Positions 43,842 through 52,597 of a DNA stretch of 64,000 nucleotides are shown here, piece after piece (the first letter of the stretch is position 1; each line of letters begins with the position of its first letter). The translations under genes and the position numbers were made by a program. The notes below the pieces were generated by a model. It worked only from the letters and a program-made list of their open reading frames with translations. It did no database searches and had not been told where the DNA came from. Source of the stretch: Paenibacillus ginsengarvi (GTDB lineage: Bacteria > Bacillota > Bacilli > Paenibacillales > NBRC-103111); assembly GCF_003626695.1 (NCBI RefSeq), contig NZ_RBAH01000007.1, positions 1-64,000 on the forward strand, given 5' to 3'.

Positions 43842-45068
43842 TTATTTGAATTTGCTGAGCTTGTCGCCAAAACGCTCGCCGAGCGTCATGTTGAGGCTCT
43901 CCCGCGGAGGGATCGGTTCGTTGTGGTTAGAGCCGCGCGAACCGCCGCGATCGTTTCTGCGCTCGCGCTCCGGTTTCGCCGGCGCTTCAGGCGCTTCTTC
44001 CGTTTCTTTGATGCTGAGCGACACGCGCTTTTCGGCCGGGTTGAAATCCAAAATTTTGACGCTGACTTCTTGCCCTTCCTTAAGCACTTCATGCGGAGTG
44101 CCGATATGGCGATGCGCGATTTGCGAAATATGAACAAGGCCTTCGACTCCAGGCGCGATTTCGACGAATGCGCCGAAATTGACCAGACGTTTCACTTCGC
44201 CCTTCACGATCTCGCCGATCTGGAAGCTGCCCGCTGCTTGCTGCCAAGGACCCGGCTGCGTAGCGCGAATGCTGAGGCTGATCCGGTCATGTTCCGGGTC
44301 GACCTTGAGCACTTGCACTTGCACCTTGTCGCCTTCCGCAACAACGTCAGACGGCTTCTCTACATGATGCCAAGCCATTTCGGAGATGTGCACGAGACCG
44401 TCGATGCCGCCGATATCCACGAAGGCGCCGAATTGCGTTAAACGCTGAACCGTGCCGTCAAGCTGCTGACCGACTGTCAGGTTGCTCATCACCTGCTTTT
44501 TGTTCGCTTCGAACTCTTCGTCCAGAACGTCCTTCTGCGACAGAACGACTTTGTTCTTCTCGCGGTCGAGCTCTTTCACTTTCAGACGAAGCGTGCGTCC
44601 TTTGTAATCCGAGAAATCTTCCACGAAATGGCGTTCCACCATGGAAGCCGGAACAAATCCGCGAAGTCCTACGTCAACGACGAGACCGCCCTTAACGACT
44701 TCCTTCACTTGCGCTTCGATGATCGTGCCCTGCTCGAGCTTCGCTTGCAGCTCGTTCCAGGACAACTCGTTATCAACAGCGCGTTTGGAGAGCAGGAGCT
44801 TCTCCTTGTTATCGTCCAGGCTAAGCACCTTCAATTCGACTTCTTGACCGACTTGAACCGCTTCGGCTGCATTGTCCACGCTTACGCTCGACAATTCTTT
44901 CAGCGGAATGATGCCATCGTATTTATAACCGATATCGACAATAGCTTGATTGTCTTCGATTTTGACAATTTTGCCCTTGACGATATCGCCTTTTTTGTAG
45001 GTGGCTACGCTGAGCAATTCTTGATTGGCCGCTTCTGCGGATTCTTGAACATTGATTTCTTCTGACAT
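43842..45068 (-). CDS. ypfD: S1 RNA-binding domain protein, ribosomal protein S1 homologue
   Basis: The 408-residue protein has four S1 (OB-fold) domains at about 25-95, 110-175, 195-265 and 280-350, each with GxxVxGxV and DIG/EI..GVEGLVHIS-type signatures. A low-complexity basic tail (PERERRNDRGGSRGSNHN) follows. ATG 45068 is eight bases after GAGGAGG. Four domains, not six, place it with the Firmicute YpfD type. Order plsC-ypfD downstream of cmk matches B. subtilis. Confidence 0.93.
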   Translation of the reverse strand: MSEEINVQESAEAANQELLSVATYKKGDIVKGKIVKIEDNQAIVDIGYKYDGIIPLKELSSVSVDNAAEAVQVGQEVELKVLSLDDNKEKLLLSKRAVDNELSWNELQAKLEQGTIIEAQVKEVVKGGLVVDVGLRGFVPASMVERHFVEDFSDYKGRTLRLKVKELDREKNKVVLSQKDVLDEEFEANKKQVMSNLTVGQQLDGTVQRLTQFGAFVDIGGIDGLVHISEMAWHHVEKPSDVVAEGDKVQVQVLKVDPEHDRISLSIRATQPGPWQQAAGSFQIGEIVKGEVKRLVNFGAFVEIAPGVEGLVHISQIAHRHIGTPHEVLKEGQEVSVKILDFNPAEKRVSLSIKETEEAPEAPAKPERERRNDRGGSRGSNHNEPIPPRESLNMTLGERFGDKLSKFK

Positions 45069-45190
45069 TTGATTAACCTCCTCGACTGACAAACCGAACT
45101 GCGCGTTTACTTTTTCGCTTAGTATAATTCCAAGATACCATTTCCATACGCTCGAAGCAACGTTTGGGCGAATCTGCGAGCAAATGCAAC

Positions 45191-45766
45191 TTACGAATGC
45201 GCCTGCTTGAGACTTTTTATGGTTGACATAATATGCTCGGTGGCCTGTTCGAGCGAATCCGAGTTTGCCTGTTCGCTAAAAGAAGTTAAGTCTACGGGCT
45301 CGCCGTAAATGACCCTCATTTTGCGAAACGGCTTGTACTCCCCGATAATCGCCACCGGAATCACGGCTGCGCCGGAACGAAACGCAAGACTTGCCGCCCC
45401 TTTTTTACCCATGCCGCCGCCCCGCGTTCCTTCCGGAAAGATGCCCAGCACGCCATCGTCTCCGAGGAGCTGCAGCGCCGCACGGATCGACTCTTTGCTT
45501 ACACCGCCGCGTTTTACCGGAAAAGCGCCCAAACCTTTAATCATCGATCCGAATACCGGGATTTTGAACAGCTCCGCCTTGGCCATGAAATGCACCTTGC
45601 GTGACAGCGCAATCCCGACAAGCGGCGGGTCCAGCGTGCTGATATGGTTCGAGCACAGGATGACCGGTCCTTTGTCCGGAATGTGATGAAGCCCGGTCGT
45701 CTCGTACCTGTAAACCGTTTTGTAAAAGACGCGGCATACGAATCTGCCGAATCGGTATAACGACAT
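45191..45766 (-). CDS. plsC: 1-acyl-sn-glycerol-3-phosphate acyltransferase
   Basis: PlsC acylates lysophosphatidic acid to phosphatidic acid. The 191-residue protein has the NHX4D box (NHISTLD at 40-46) and the GIFPEGTRGG substrate motif. ATG 45766 lies just inside a gap of one base after cmk, with AAGGGGAT in the end of cmk. With gpsA and plsY in the window, three steps of phosphatidate synthesis are encoded. Confidence 0.94.
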   Translation of the reverse strand: MSLYRFGRFVCRVFYKTVYRYETTGLHHIPDKGPVILCSNHISTLDPPLVGIALSRKVHFMAKAELFKIPVFGSMIKGLGAFPVKRGGVSKESIRAALQLLGDDGVLGIFPEGTRGGGMGKKGAASLAFRSGAAVIPVAIIGEYKPFRKMRVIYGEPVDLTSFSEQANSDSLEQATEHIMSTIKSLKQAHS

Positions 45767-45767
45767 A

Positions 45768-46451
45768 TTATCGGATCCCCTTGCCTGCTGCCGCTTGCGC
45801 CAGCTCCAGAATGCGCTCCGCGACCTGGGTAACGGTGAGGCCGCTCGTGTCGAGCAGGACCGCATCCGGCGCCTGAACAAGCGGCGACGCTTCGCGCTGC
45901 TCGTCCTTGCGATCCCTCTCGGCTATTTCTTGCTCCACCTGCTCGAGCGTGACGTCTTCGTGCTTCGCTTTCATCTCCAGGTAACGCCGCTCGGCCCGTT
46001 CCCTCACGCTGGCCGTCATGAATATTTTCAGCTCCGCGTCCGGTAAAACATGCGTGCCGATATCGCGCCCGTCCATCACTACGCCTTTGGAGCGCGCCAT
46101 GTCCTGCTGCTTATCTACAAGCAGACGACGGATCTCCGGAATCGCCGCTATAGCGGATACGTTCTGGGTCACCGCTATAGAACGAATATAGTCGGTCACG
46201 TCTTCGCCGTCCAGCAGCACCTGCTGGGCTTGTTCGCCAGGATGCAGCTCGATGCGAAGCGCGGAAGCCATCTCGGTAAGCCGCTGCTTTTCCGCAGGCG
46301 AGATGCCCGCTTGAAGCGCTTTCCAGGTCACTGCACGGTACATGGCTCCGGTATCAACATAAACAAAGCCGAGCAGTTTGGCGACGATCCGCGCAACGGT
46401 GCTCTTGCCGGCAGCACCCGGTCCGTCGATCGCAATATTAAATTTGTCCAA
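45768..46451 (-). CDS. cmk: Cytidylate kinase
   Basis: Cmk phosphorylates CMP and dCMP. The 227-residue protein has the P-loop GPGAAGKS at 10-17, YVDTGAMYRAV, VVMDGRDIGTHVLPDAE and the LID ASVRERAERRY. It is the first gene of cmk-plsC and follows a terminator. Confidence 0.97.
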   Translation of the reverse strand: MDKFNIAIDGPGAAGKSTVARIVAKLLGFVYVDTGAMYRAVTWKALQAGISPAEKQRLTEMASALRIELHPGEQAQQVLLDGEDVTDYIRSIAVTQNVSAIAAIPEIRRLLVDKQQDMARSKGVVMDGRDIGTHVLPDAELKIFMTASVRERAERRYLEMKAKHEDVTLEQVEQEIAERDRKDEQREASPLVQAPDAVLLDTSGLTVTQVAERILELAQAAAGKGIR

Positions 46452-46504
46452 CGAAAAGCGTCCTCCCTTACGACTGTGCAGGTTGCTCCGATCGACTGAA
46501 CTGG

Positions 46505-46525
46505 AAAAAAGCAGGCCATGCCTGC
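46505..46525 (-). terminator. Intrinsic terminator before cmk
   Basis: GCAGGC (46511-46516) and GCCTGC (46520-46525) form a short perfect stem with a CAT loop; six T follow on the minus strand. It ends the ypfB transcript. Confidence 0.72.
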
Positions 46526-46572
46526 ATTATCGTAAGAAATTATACCATACCCTCACTGTCGTTGCAAAACAA

Positions 46573-46845
46573 TTACGGCCCGTCCTGAGAACGATAGCGC
46601 TGAAACGGGACGCCTTCCATCCGCTCTACCGGGACGATCCATGCCCTGATGACCGGGACGGATAGCAGCAGCTGCGCAGCGACTAGAAGTACCAGTCCCG
46701 TCCCTGCCGCCCGGCGCAAAAACGTCTCGAAACGGCTGGAAAAAGCGATAAAGGTGTCCTCGTAGCAGGCACGATTCGATACCGAATCCGTATGCTGTTG
46801 TCCGTCCGCTGCATTGGCAGCATTATCCGTATAGTCGTCAGGCAT
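46573..46845 (-). CDS. YpfB-like small membrane protein
   Basis: The 90-residue protein starts at ATG 46845, nine bases after GGTGG. A variable hydrophilic N-terminus precedes one hydrophobic segment (TGLVLLVAAQLLLSVPVIRAW) and the conserved-looking end VERMEGVPFQRY. This matches the YpfB family, found between ypfA and cmk in B. subtilis, with an extra N-terminal tail. Function unknown. Confidence 0.68.
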   Translation of the reverse strand: MPDDYTDNAANAADGQQHTDSVSNRACYEDTFIAFSSRFETFLRRAAGTGLVLLVAAQLLLSVPVIRAWIVPVERMEGVPFQRYRSQDGP

Positions 46846-46931
46846 GCCCAGTTCCCACCGTTTTTGGTTCGATCGTAGCAGTATGCCCACGATCGCGGCT
46901 GGGCATTCGCTTCCAAAGGCTTGCCTTCCTG

Positions 46932-47585
46932 TTACTGCTTGCGGATGTCCAGCTGACGCTCGAAGCAGTACCGGATGACGCGCTGTCGCTCGATATCGGG
47001 AATGTCTGTGAACTGAACCATCACAATGTTTTTCCCGTTCTCGAGCGGCTTCACCCGAACGATTTCCCCTTTGAAATAAGCATGTTCGATCGTGCCGTTA
47101 CGATACGGAATGAGCACCCAGCATTCGATCGCGGAGCGCTCTTTGACTGCAATCCGTTCGTCGCACTCCAGCGAAACGCCTCCGCCGCTTACGTCGTTCG
47201 TCAGAGCGGTAAACATCAGCTTGTCCGACGCCTTCACAGCTATCTCAAGCTCGGCCGGCACGCGCAAAAAATTGCGCCGCTGCACCTTCGTAATCTGATC
47301 CGGCTCCGGCGGTTTGATCAGGACTAGCCGGATCACTTCCTCTTTGAAGCCTAACACGACCGTATTGAAGTAATGTTTGACGCCGCCCTCCATCATAAAA
47401 TAAACGCTGAGCTGGTCGCCGGAGTATAGCCGCTTCAAATGACCGGTCTTGTCGTGGATCGGAACCTCCATCGATATGTAACTCGAGTTGATATCGGCAA
47501 TTCGCGCCTTAAACTCCTGACCCGCCTCTTCAGGATCGATCGAATTTACTTGCACGTATAAAATCTGGTTCACTTTTGGAAGCAC
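46932..47585 (-). CDS. ypfA: PilZ-domain c-di-GMP receptor, flagellar brake YpfA-like
   Basis: The 217-residue protein has an N-terminal YcgR-like domain and a C-terminal PilZ domain with RRNFLR at 103-108 and NDVSGGG at 130-136, the two c-di-GMP-binding motifs, both intact. In B. subtilis this protein (YpfA/DgrA) inhibits the flagellar motor when c-di-GMP is high. Order ypeB-ypfA-ypfB-cmk is conserved. Confidence 0.92.
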   Translation of the reverse strand: MLPKVNQILYVQVNSIDPEEAGQEFKARIADINSSYISMEVPIHDKTGHLKRLYSGDQLSVYFMMEGGVKHYFNTVVLGFKEEVIRLVLIKPPEPDQITKVQRRNFLRVPAELEIAVKASDKLMFTALTNDVSGGGVSLECDERIAVKERSAIECWVLIPYRNGTIEHAYFKGEIVRVKPLENGKNIVMVQFTDIPDIERQRVIRYCFERQLDIRKQ

Positions 47586-47723
47586 GTCATGGTCCTCCCG
47601 ACCCCTATGATACTTTAGTCCTACGAATTGTCAGGTAGTACAATTATACCACGGGCGGATGACATGCGAACATCAAATTTATGAATTCCCCCTACACAAT
47701 ACCCCAAAATCAGCGCAACGCGC

Positions 47724-47748
47724 AAAAAGCCGTCTTTTGACGGCTTTT
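47724..47748 (-). terminator. Intrinsic terminator after ypeB
   Basis: AAAAGCCGTC (47725-47734) pairs with GACGGCTTTT (47739-47748) around TTTT; a T-run follows on the minus strand. Confidence 0.87.
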
Positions 47749-47760
47749 GTCGATTGCTCT

Positions 47761-49113
47761 TCAAGATACGGCTTCGGCCTCGGCGTGACGCAGCTGCTCG
47801 ACTTTCTCTTCAGCTCCCGTATCTCCATTAATATAGATCCGGTACGTCGAACCGTTTACGCCCCCAGTGAACTGATAGCAGAGCACTTCCTGGTCGATAT
47901 CGTTTTTAATAAGCGCCAGCGACTGGTTGAGTGTGTTAAAGTTCGAATGCAGCGACTTTTTCGCCTCCTCCATCGTAAGCGCCGGCGTTTTTAGATCGCG
48001 CTTTTTATGCTCGAAAATGTAATCGGCGGCCTGAATGCCCATCACATCGCCATTATCGAGCGCCACCTTGACGGTCACCTTTTCCGGGAAAACAATCACG
48101 TCGTTTTGCTTCGCCGCGAACGTCAGGCTGGCGATATGATGACTAGCGTCATAGCTGATCGGCGTCATGTCGGGATAGTCGTGCGCGGCCAAATACGTGC
48201 CGGCGGCATCTCTCGCCTGCTCCGGGCTAATTCCGGTTGAGGCCACGTCGCGCGGGTTCATGAACCAGATTAACTGGCCGCCCTTTTTCGTAAAATCCAT
48301 CGAAACGTCTCCGCCGCTTTCGTTTTTGCCGGATAAGCTGTACGAATGGTACTCGGTGCCGGCGCCGTTTTCTACGACACGAACGTCGGACAGCGGTTTG
48401 TCGTTCATGATTTTGGCCGCTTTTTGTCTGATTTCGTCCTCTGTGGCTTCTTGACCGGATAAAGCCGTGTACGTCCGCTTCTCGAACATGGCGGCCATCG
48501 AAGGACCCCAGTTCATTTCCTTATATTCGCTTACCTTTTTATCCACCGTCTGGAATCCGTCGATAATCGTATTGTCGAGCATTTTTTCTTCCGAGGCGAG
48601 CGCCACCTCGACATCCATCCAGCGCAAGCTGCTTGCAATTACTTTGGACTGCACGTCGCGCAGATCACTCGAGATTTGCTTCGAATGCTCGTACAGCGCC
48701 GTTAATGTTTTCATCTCGTCTTCGCTCAGCGGCTCCTTCGTCAAATCCCGGACCGAGGCGCGATACGAGAAATTGGCGATATTGCTGAGAAGTTCCTCCG
48801 TTTTGTTGAACGGAAGCAGCGTAAGCGGAAGCTGGTTGATTTCGTTTTGCGCTTCGCTCGTGATCCGCCATACGTTGATAAGCCCTTTGCGCTGTGAAGC
48901 GTAAGACTGCGAGTTCAGCGCAAGCGTATTGCCGAGCTCCGAATGAAGCTTGTCGACATGGTACGACAAATCGTGAAACGCCCGCTGGTACTGATTTTCC
49001 GCCTTGATCAAAATCGAGTTTTTCTCCTGGTTGACCTGATACCCCCACAACACCGCACCGACAAGCAGCACCGTCATGATCGGAAATAGGATGGCACTCA
49101 GCCTTTTGTACAT
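47761..49113 (-). CDS. ypeB: Spore germination protein YpeB
   Basis: YpeB is a spore inner-membrane protein that stabilises the cortex-lytic enzyme SleB. From ATG 49113 the protein is 450 residues, the B. subtilis length. It has one N-terminal anchor (LSAILFPIMTVLLVGAVLWG), a helical domain, and repeated C-terminal PepSY domains (GISPEQARDAAGTYLAAHDY and TMEEAKKSLHSNFNTL). sleB, the usual upstream partner, is not here; a 51-codon gene lies in its place. Confidence 0.95.
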   Translation of the reverse strand: MYKRLSAILFPIMTVLLVGAVLWGYQVNQEKNSILIKAENQYQRAFHDLSYHVDKLHSELGNTLALNSQSYASQRKGLINVWRITSEAQNEINQLPLTLLPFNKTEELLSNIANFSYRASVRDLTKEPLSEDEMKTLTALYEHSKQISSDLRDVQSKVIASSLRWMDVEVALASEEKMLDNTIIDGFQTVDKKVSEYKEMNWGPSMAAMFEKRTYTALSGQEATEDEIRQKAAKIMNDKPLSDVRVVENGAGTEYHSYSLSGKNESGGDVSMDFTKKGGQLIWFMNPRDVASTGISPEQARDAAGTYLAAHDYPDMTPISYDASHHIASLTFAAKQNDVIVFPEKVTVKVALDNGDVMGIQAADYIFEHKKRDLKTPALTMEEAKKSLHSNFNTLNQSLALIKNDIDQEVLCYQFTGGVNGSTYRIYINGDTGAEEKVEQLRHAEAEAVS

Positions 49114-49210
49114 GGTGTTTTCGCTCCCTTCCATTACCACATTTGAGATATAGTTTTCGTTATTGCCGAATGTTTATGCATGTCCGGCGCGCCTAAATAT
49201 GCGTCCTGGA

Positions 49211-49246
49211 AAAAACAAAAAGAAGTCTTGCGTTATGCAAGACTTC
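49211..49246 (-). terminator. Intrinsic terminator after the 51-codon zinc-ribbon gene
   Basis: A 10-base perfect stem (49222-49231 with 49237-49246) is followed on the minus strand by TTTTTGTTTTTT. Confidence 0.9.
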
Positions 49247-49266
49247 CTTCGCTTGTTCGCCCAAAG

Positions 49267-49422
49267 TTATGGGGTCGGTTCAATCTCGAAGTCGACTTGA
49301 TTGTTGCACAGACACATCTTGAATCCTGTTTCGATGCGTCCTTTTTCCTCCTTGCCGCGAAGCACGAACCGTTCTCCGCACCGCAAGCATCGGATCGATA
49401 CTTTCACTCTCGTTCCTATCAT
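49267..49422 (-). CDS. Small zinc-ribbon-like protein (51 aa)
   Basis: A 51-codon frame starts at ATG 49422, six bases after GGAGG. The product has cysteine pairs CLRC (about 12-15) and CLC (about 37-39) around a basic hairpin, fitting a single zinc knuckle, and an acidic tail VDFEIEPTP. It has its own terminator. It lies between prsW and ypeB, where B. subtilis has sleB. I do not recognise the family. Confidence 0.78.
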   Translation of the reverse strand: MIGTRVKVSIRCLRCGERFVLRGKEEKGRIETGFKMCLCNNQVDFEIEPTP

Positions 49423-49474
49423 ATGTTTCCTCCGGTTTTCTCATTACCTTATACCGGAAGTATAACCGGATTTT

Positions 49475-50170
49475 TCATATTTCAATCTCTTCCTCCGGGC
49501 GTACGGAGCGAAAAGGCGATTTGGCATTCGCCCGGTTGACGTTGCCGATGCCGCGAACCCATAAATAAACCATGACCGGTACGATGAACCAGATCCAGTA
49601 CGTTTTCGTTTGCAGCAAAATATAATCGAACGTCCCGTGCCAAAAGATCGGTACGGCGAGCGAAGCGAGCAGCAGCCTCGATTGGTGCTTCGGATTGCCG
49701 AACTTCGCTTTGCCCATATAATAGCCCATCATGACCGCAAACAAGGCGTGGCCGGATACAGGCAGAAAAGCGCGGAACAGCAAAGCAGAGAACGAAAATT
49801 GATTCAGCAGCGCATAGATGACGTTCTCCAGCGTAGCGAAACCGAGCGATACGGCGACCGCATACACAATCCCGTCATAAGGCTCGTCAAACACCGTATG
49901 CTTGTATATCGCATAATATAAAATAAACCATTTGAAAAATTCCTCGATCGTACCCGTTATGCCAAAAGCGAACACGGCCGGGTTATCGCCGAAGCCGAGC
50001 ACGAGCGCTCGCTGCAGCACCATCGTAGGAAATACGAGCAGGACGCCATATAAGAAAAAGCGGGCGACCATATGGATCGGCTCGGAGTGGTACCGATCTT
50101 TCAAATAGAAATAGGATAGCAGTGCGATTCCGGGCGCTACAGCGGCTGTAACGACCGAGAGCCATTCCAT
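49475..50170 (-). CDS. prsW: Intramembrane protease PrsW
   Basis: PrsW performs site-1 cleavage of anti-sigma factor RsiW in B. subtilis, releasing sigma-W. The 231-residue polytopic membrane protein has the EE motif at 76-77 (TIEEFFKWF), DGIVYAVAVSLGFATLENV, SGHALFAV and FWHGTFDY, the histidines of the presumed metal site. Order prsW-ypeB follows B. subtilis apart from the missing sleB. rsiW is not in the window. Confidence 0.93.
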   Translation of the reverse strand: MEWLSVVTAAVAPGIALLSYFYLKDRYHSEPIHMVARFFLYGVLLVFPTMVLQRALVLGFGDNPAVFAFGITGTIEEFFKWFILYYAIYKHTVFDEPYDGIVYAVAVSLGFATLENVIYALLNQFSFSALLFRAFLPVSGHALFAVMMGYYMGKAKFGNPKHQSRLLLASLAVPIFWHGTFDYILLQTKTYWIWFIVPVMVYLWVRGIGNVNRANAKSPFRSVRPEEEIEI

Positions 50171-50228
50171 CGATCATCCCTCCTAAAACTCCTTATTCCA
50201 AAACCTTTGCGGGGAGCCCCGGAACAGG

Positions 50229-50265
50229 AAAAAGCATCCGCAAAAACGTTCGTTTTCGAAGATGC
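50229..50265 (-). terminator. Intrinsic terminator after the MecA/YpbH gene
   Basis: GCATC (50234-50238) and GATGC (50261-50265) close an inner AAAACG/CGTTTT stem; five T follow on the minus strand. Confidence 0.7.
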
Positions 50266-50301
50266 TGCTCGTTATCCATTATGGCGATTTCCGAGTATCC
50301 G

Positions 50302-50904
50302 TTACTTATGGAAATGCTCGCATAGCGTTTGAATAGCCGCTCCATCGATAATTTTTTTGCCGTATTCGTCCAAAACCGCGGTTGTAACCGAGGTAGCGTC
50401 CCCGTATTCGGACAAGATGGCGATTAGGGCCTGATACAGAGGCTCCTCCATCTCTTCCGGGTCGATCTGCAAAATGTATTTATTTTTATAAGAATAAAGA
50501 ACTCCTTCGGTAACGCCGATTCTGGACGCTACGTGAGAAGCCTTAAGCAAATATTCGAAGTCGTGAAAGGCATAGGAGATGACGTCGCTTTGCTCCAGGG
50601 TCACTTCCATTTCGTAAACTTCTTCCGCTTCTTCTTCGTCGACCGGGTCCGTCGGATTTTGAACTTTACCTCGAGTTACGATCACAACCATTCCTTGTGC
50701 CGGAAGCGCGAAAACTTCCACCGCAAGCGGTCCCGATGCGTCAAAGCCGAGCTCTGTATGTGCCTGCTCCATCATCTCGCTGAACAGTTCATGGACTTTC
50801 GGAATTTCGCGCCACATATCCTCTTTTTGGATGCCGCGCTCCGTCAGGTCGTCGAATGTCAGGAAAATCCTTATCTTATCTACACTCAGACGTTCAATTC
50901 TCAT
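50302..50904 (-). CDS. MecA/YpbH-family adaptor protein
   Basis: Proteins of this family hand substrates to the ClpC ATPase. The 200-residue protein has the family N-terminus MRIERLSVDKIRIFLTFDDL with ERGIQKEDMW, an acidic linker (DPVDEEEAEEV) and a C-terminal ClpC-binding domain (HDFEYLLKASHVASRIGV, YKNKYILQID). Neighbouring prsW/ypeB and a CPBP gene suggest it is nearer YpbH than MecA, but by eye I cannot separate the two. Confidence 0.9.
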   Translation of the reverse strand: MRIERLSVDKIRIFLTFDDLTERGIQKEDMWREIPKVHELFSEMMEQAHTELGFDASGPLAVEVFALPAQGMVVIVTRGKVQNPTDPVDEEEAEEVYEMEVTLEQSDVISYAFHDFEYLLKASHVASRIGVTEGVLYSYKNKYILQIDPEEMEEPLYQALIAILSEYGDATSVTTAVLDEYGKKIIDGAAIQTLCEHFHK

Positions 50905-50923
50905 GACAGGACCTCCCTTCCAC

Positions 50924-50939
50924 CTCTGTTGTAACAGAG
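50924..50939. repeat. Palindrome just upstream of the MecA/YpbH gene
   Basis: CTCTGTT (50924-50930) and AACAGAG (50933-50939) form a perfect seven-base dyad with a two-base centre, 20 bases before the start codon. It could be an operator. Confidence 0.5.
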
Positions 50940-51033
50940 TATGATGCTATTCAAAAAATGGTGAGTTGAAAACATGGGCATGTATAGTCCATGTTACCAT
51001 GTTTTTTTTGCCGACGCTACTTAAAACTTAACT

Positions 51034-51076
51034 AAAAAAAAGCCCGCTTCCCCTGAAGGAAAACGGACTTTTTTTT
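51034..51076 (-). terminator. Intrinsic terminator after the small membrane protein gene
   Basis: AAAAAAAGCCCG-type and CGGACTTTTTTT-type arms with an inner TTCC/GGAA stem lie at 51034-51076; a T-run follows on the minus strand. Confidence 0.78.
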
Positions 51077-51088
51077 AGACCCTCTATT

Positions 51089-51418
51089 TTACTGTGTATA
51101 CGACCGACCCGATTGGCCGAGTATTTCATCAACCTCTTTTTTCACGTTCGGATCGCTCTTGATCATGTTCTCCATTTCCTTGAAATCCGCATCGTCGCGA
51201 CCGGCGTTACGACCGTTATCGCGGCTCATATCCCGGGTATGAGAAGACGACGAGGAGGAGCGGAAATGCCGATTGTTTCTTTGATTCGCTTTGGCTCCGT
51301 TCATCGAAGTGCCGAACATATCCGACATTCCGGCAAACGACCAGGAGCCGCCCCGGTTCATATACATGACGGCAGCCGCGCCAACGATACCGCCAAGCAG
51401 AAAGGCGCCCATTTTCAT
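51089..51418 (-). CDS. Small membrane-anchored protein of unknown function
   Basis: The 109-residue protein starts at ATG 51418, eight bases after AAGGAGG. One glycine-rich hydrophobic segment (GAFLLGGIVGAAAVMYMNRG) resembles YtxH-type anchors. A low-complexity Ser/Asn/Arg stretch follows (FRSSSSSSHTRDMSRDNGRN), then an acidic helix. Family not recognised. Confidence 0.72.
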   Translation of the reverse strand: MKMGAFLLGGIVGAAAVMYMNRGGSWSFAGMSDMFGTSMNGAKANQRNNRHFRSSSSSSHTRDMSRDNGRNAGRDDADFKEMENMIKSDPNVKKEVDEILGQSGRSYTQ

Positions 51419-51575
51419 CGCTTGTACCTCCTTGATGTGTTTAAGGTTCAAGTGTAGGTTGTCCCTCGGCCGCTGCGTCATACGTGAAAAAAATAGGAAC
51501 CCGATCCGTTTATTCCTCCTGTACTCAGGCCAAAATAGTCCCGAATCTCATCTCAGACGTCGGGAGTCGAATACA

Positions 51576-52412
51576 ATGATCCCCTATTTGCGGCACGGCA
51601 GCCCCCTTGCCCTTGCTCTCTTCGCCTTAAGCTTCCTGCTTGCAGGGTGTCACGCCAACCAACCGCCGGCTGCCGCCGCCGAAGCGTCACTTCAGCAATC
51701 GGCGCCGGAGGAGCACAGCGGAAGCCTTGAAAAACTCAACCTAGTCGGTGCCGCCGCTGCGGCTAAAACGTACATCATGAACAGCAATTACGATATTGTT
51801 CCGATAGATCCAAGCGGCGACAAGAAGGTCGTGCTGCTCACGTTTGATGACGGGCCGAATGACCGCACTCTTCTCGAGCAGATGACGTCCGCTTTGGCCA
51901 AACACCGGGCAAAAGCAATCTTTTTCGTAAATGGCTATCGCGTGCAAAAACATCCCGAGCTGCTCCTGCTTCTCCATGAGCGAGGCCATACGATCGGCAA
52001 TCATTCGTGGGACCATATCGATTTGAAGCGGGAGCCGGAAGAGCAGGTGATCCGGCAGATCCGGAGCGTTCAGCAGCTCGTAAAAGAGACGATCGGAGCG
52101 GCTCCGACGTTTTTCCGGCCTCCTTTCGGTTCGAGCGGGGCGCTCGTCAAAAAGAAGGCGAAGGAAGAACATCTGCTGTTCATGACGTGGTCGAACGGCT
52201 CGGAGGACTGGCTCGTTCAAAACCAAAAACCGGAACGTGTCATCGAACGGGTTTTGCAGCAGCTGCATCCGGGAAGCAATATTTTAATGCACGAGCTGCC
52301 CTGGACAGCCGCAGCGCTCGACGATCTGCTAACAAAGCTCGAAGAGAAAGGCTACTCCTTCGTCGACCCTGCATCGATTGACACGGCTAACTCCTACTCC
52401 CCGTACATCTGA
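51576..52412 (+). CDS. Polysaccharide deacetylase lipoprotein
   Basis: From ATG 51576 (GGGAG upstream) the protein has 278 residues and a lipobox LLAGC with Cys25. The carbohydrate esterase 4 motifs are complete: TFDDGP at 90-95 (metal and base Asp), HSWDH around 144-148 (metal His), RPPFG at 182-186, and a late LMHELPW histidine. It probably removes acetyl groups from peptidoglycan or another wall glycan outside the membrane. The frame is open upstream, but that part is antisense to the neighbouring gene. Confidence 0.92.
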   Translation: MIPYLRHGSPLALALFALSFLLAGCHANQPPAAAAEASLQQSAPEEHSGSLEKLNLVGAAAAAKTYIMNSNYDIVPIDPSGDKKVVLLTFDDGPNDRTLLEQMTSALAKHRAKAIFFVNGYRVQKHPELLLLLHERGHTIGNHSWDHIDLKREPEEQVIRQIRSVQQLVKETIGAAPTFFRPPFGSSGALVKKKAKEEHLLFMTWSNGSEDWLVQNQKPERVIERVLQQLHPGSNILMHELPWTAAALDDLLTKLEEKGYSFVDPASIDTANSYSPYI

Positions 52413-52597
52413 TACCAGAAAATGATTCCCATTGTTAACAGGATGAGCAGTACGACGAGACTTGCGTGAAAAATGCGGGTCGCTTTCGTATTATCGGTTG
52501 CGTGGATGACCCTTCTTGGCGGAAGGCGCATTTCATCTTCGCCTGGCATTTGCTGTTTACCCTGCTGTGTACGGCTCTTGCTGTCAGCCTTCCCCAT
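52394..52597 (-). CDS. Small single-pass membrane protein (67 aa)
   Basis: ATG 52597 is nine bases after AAAGG, giving a 67-residue protein: a polar N-terminus (KADSKSRTQQGKQQMPGEDE) and one C-terminal hydrophobic helix (ASLVVLLILLTMGIIFWYQM). Its start overlaps the CPBP gene's end by 14 bases and its stop overlaps the convergent deacetylase's stop region by 19 bases. Family not recognised. Confidence 0.7.
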   Translation of the reverse strand: MGKADSKSRTQQGKQQMPGEDEMRLPPRRVIHATDNTKATRIFHASLVVLLILLTMGIIFWYQMYGE

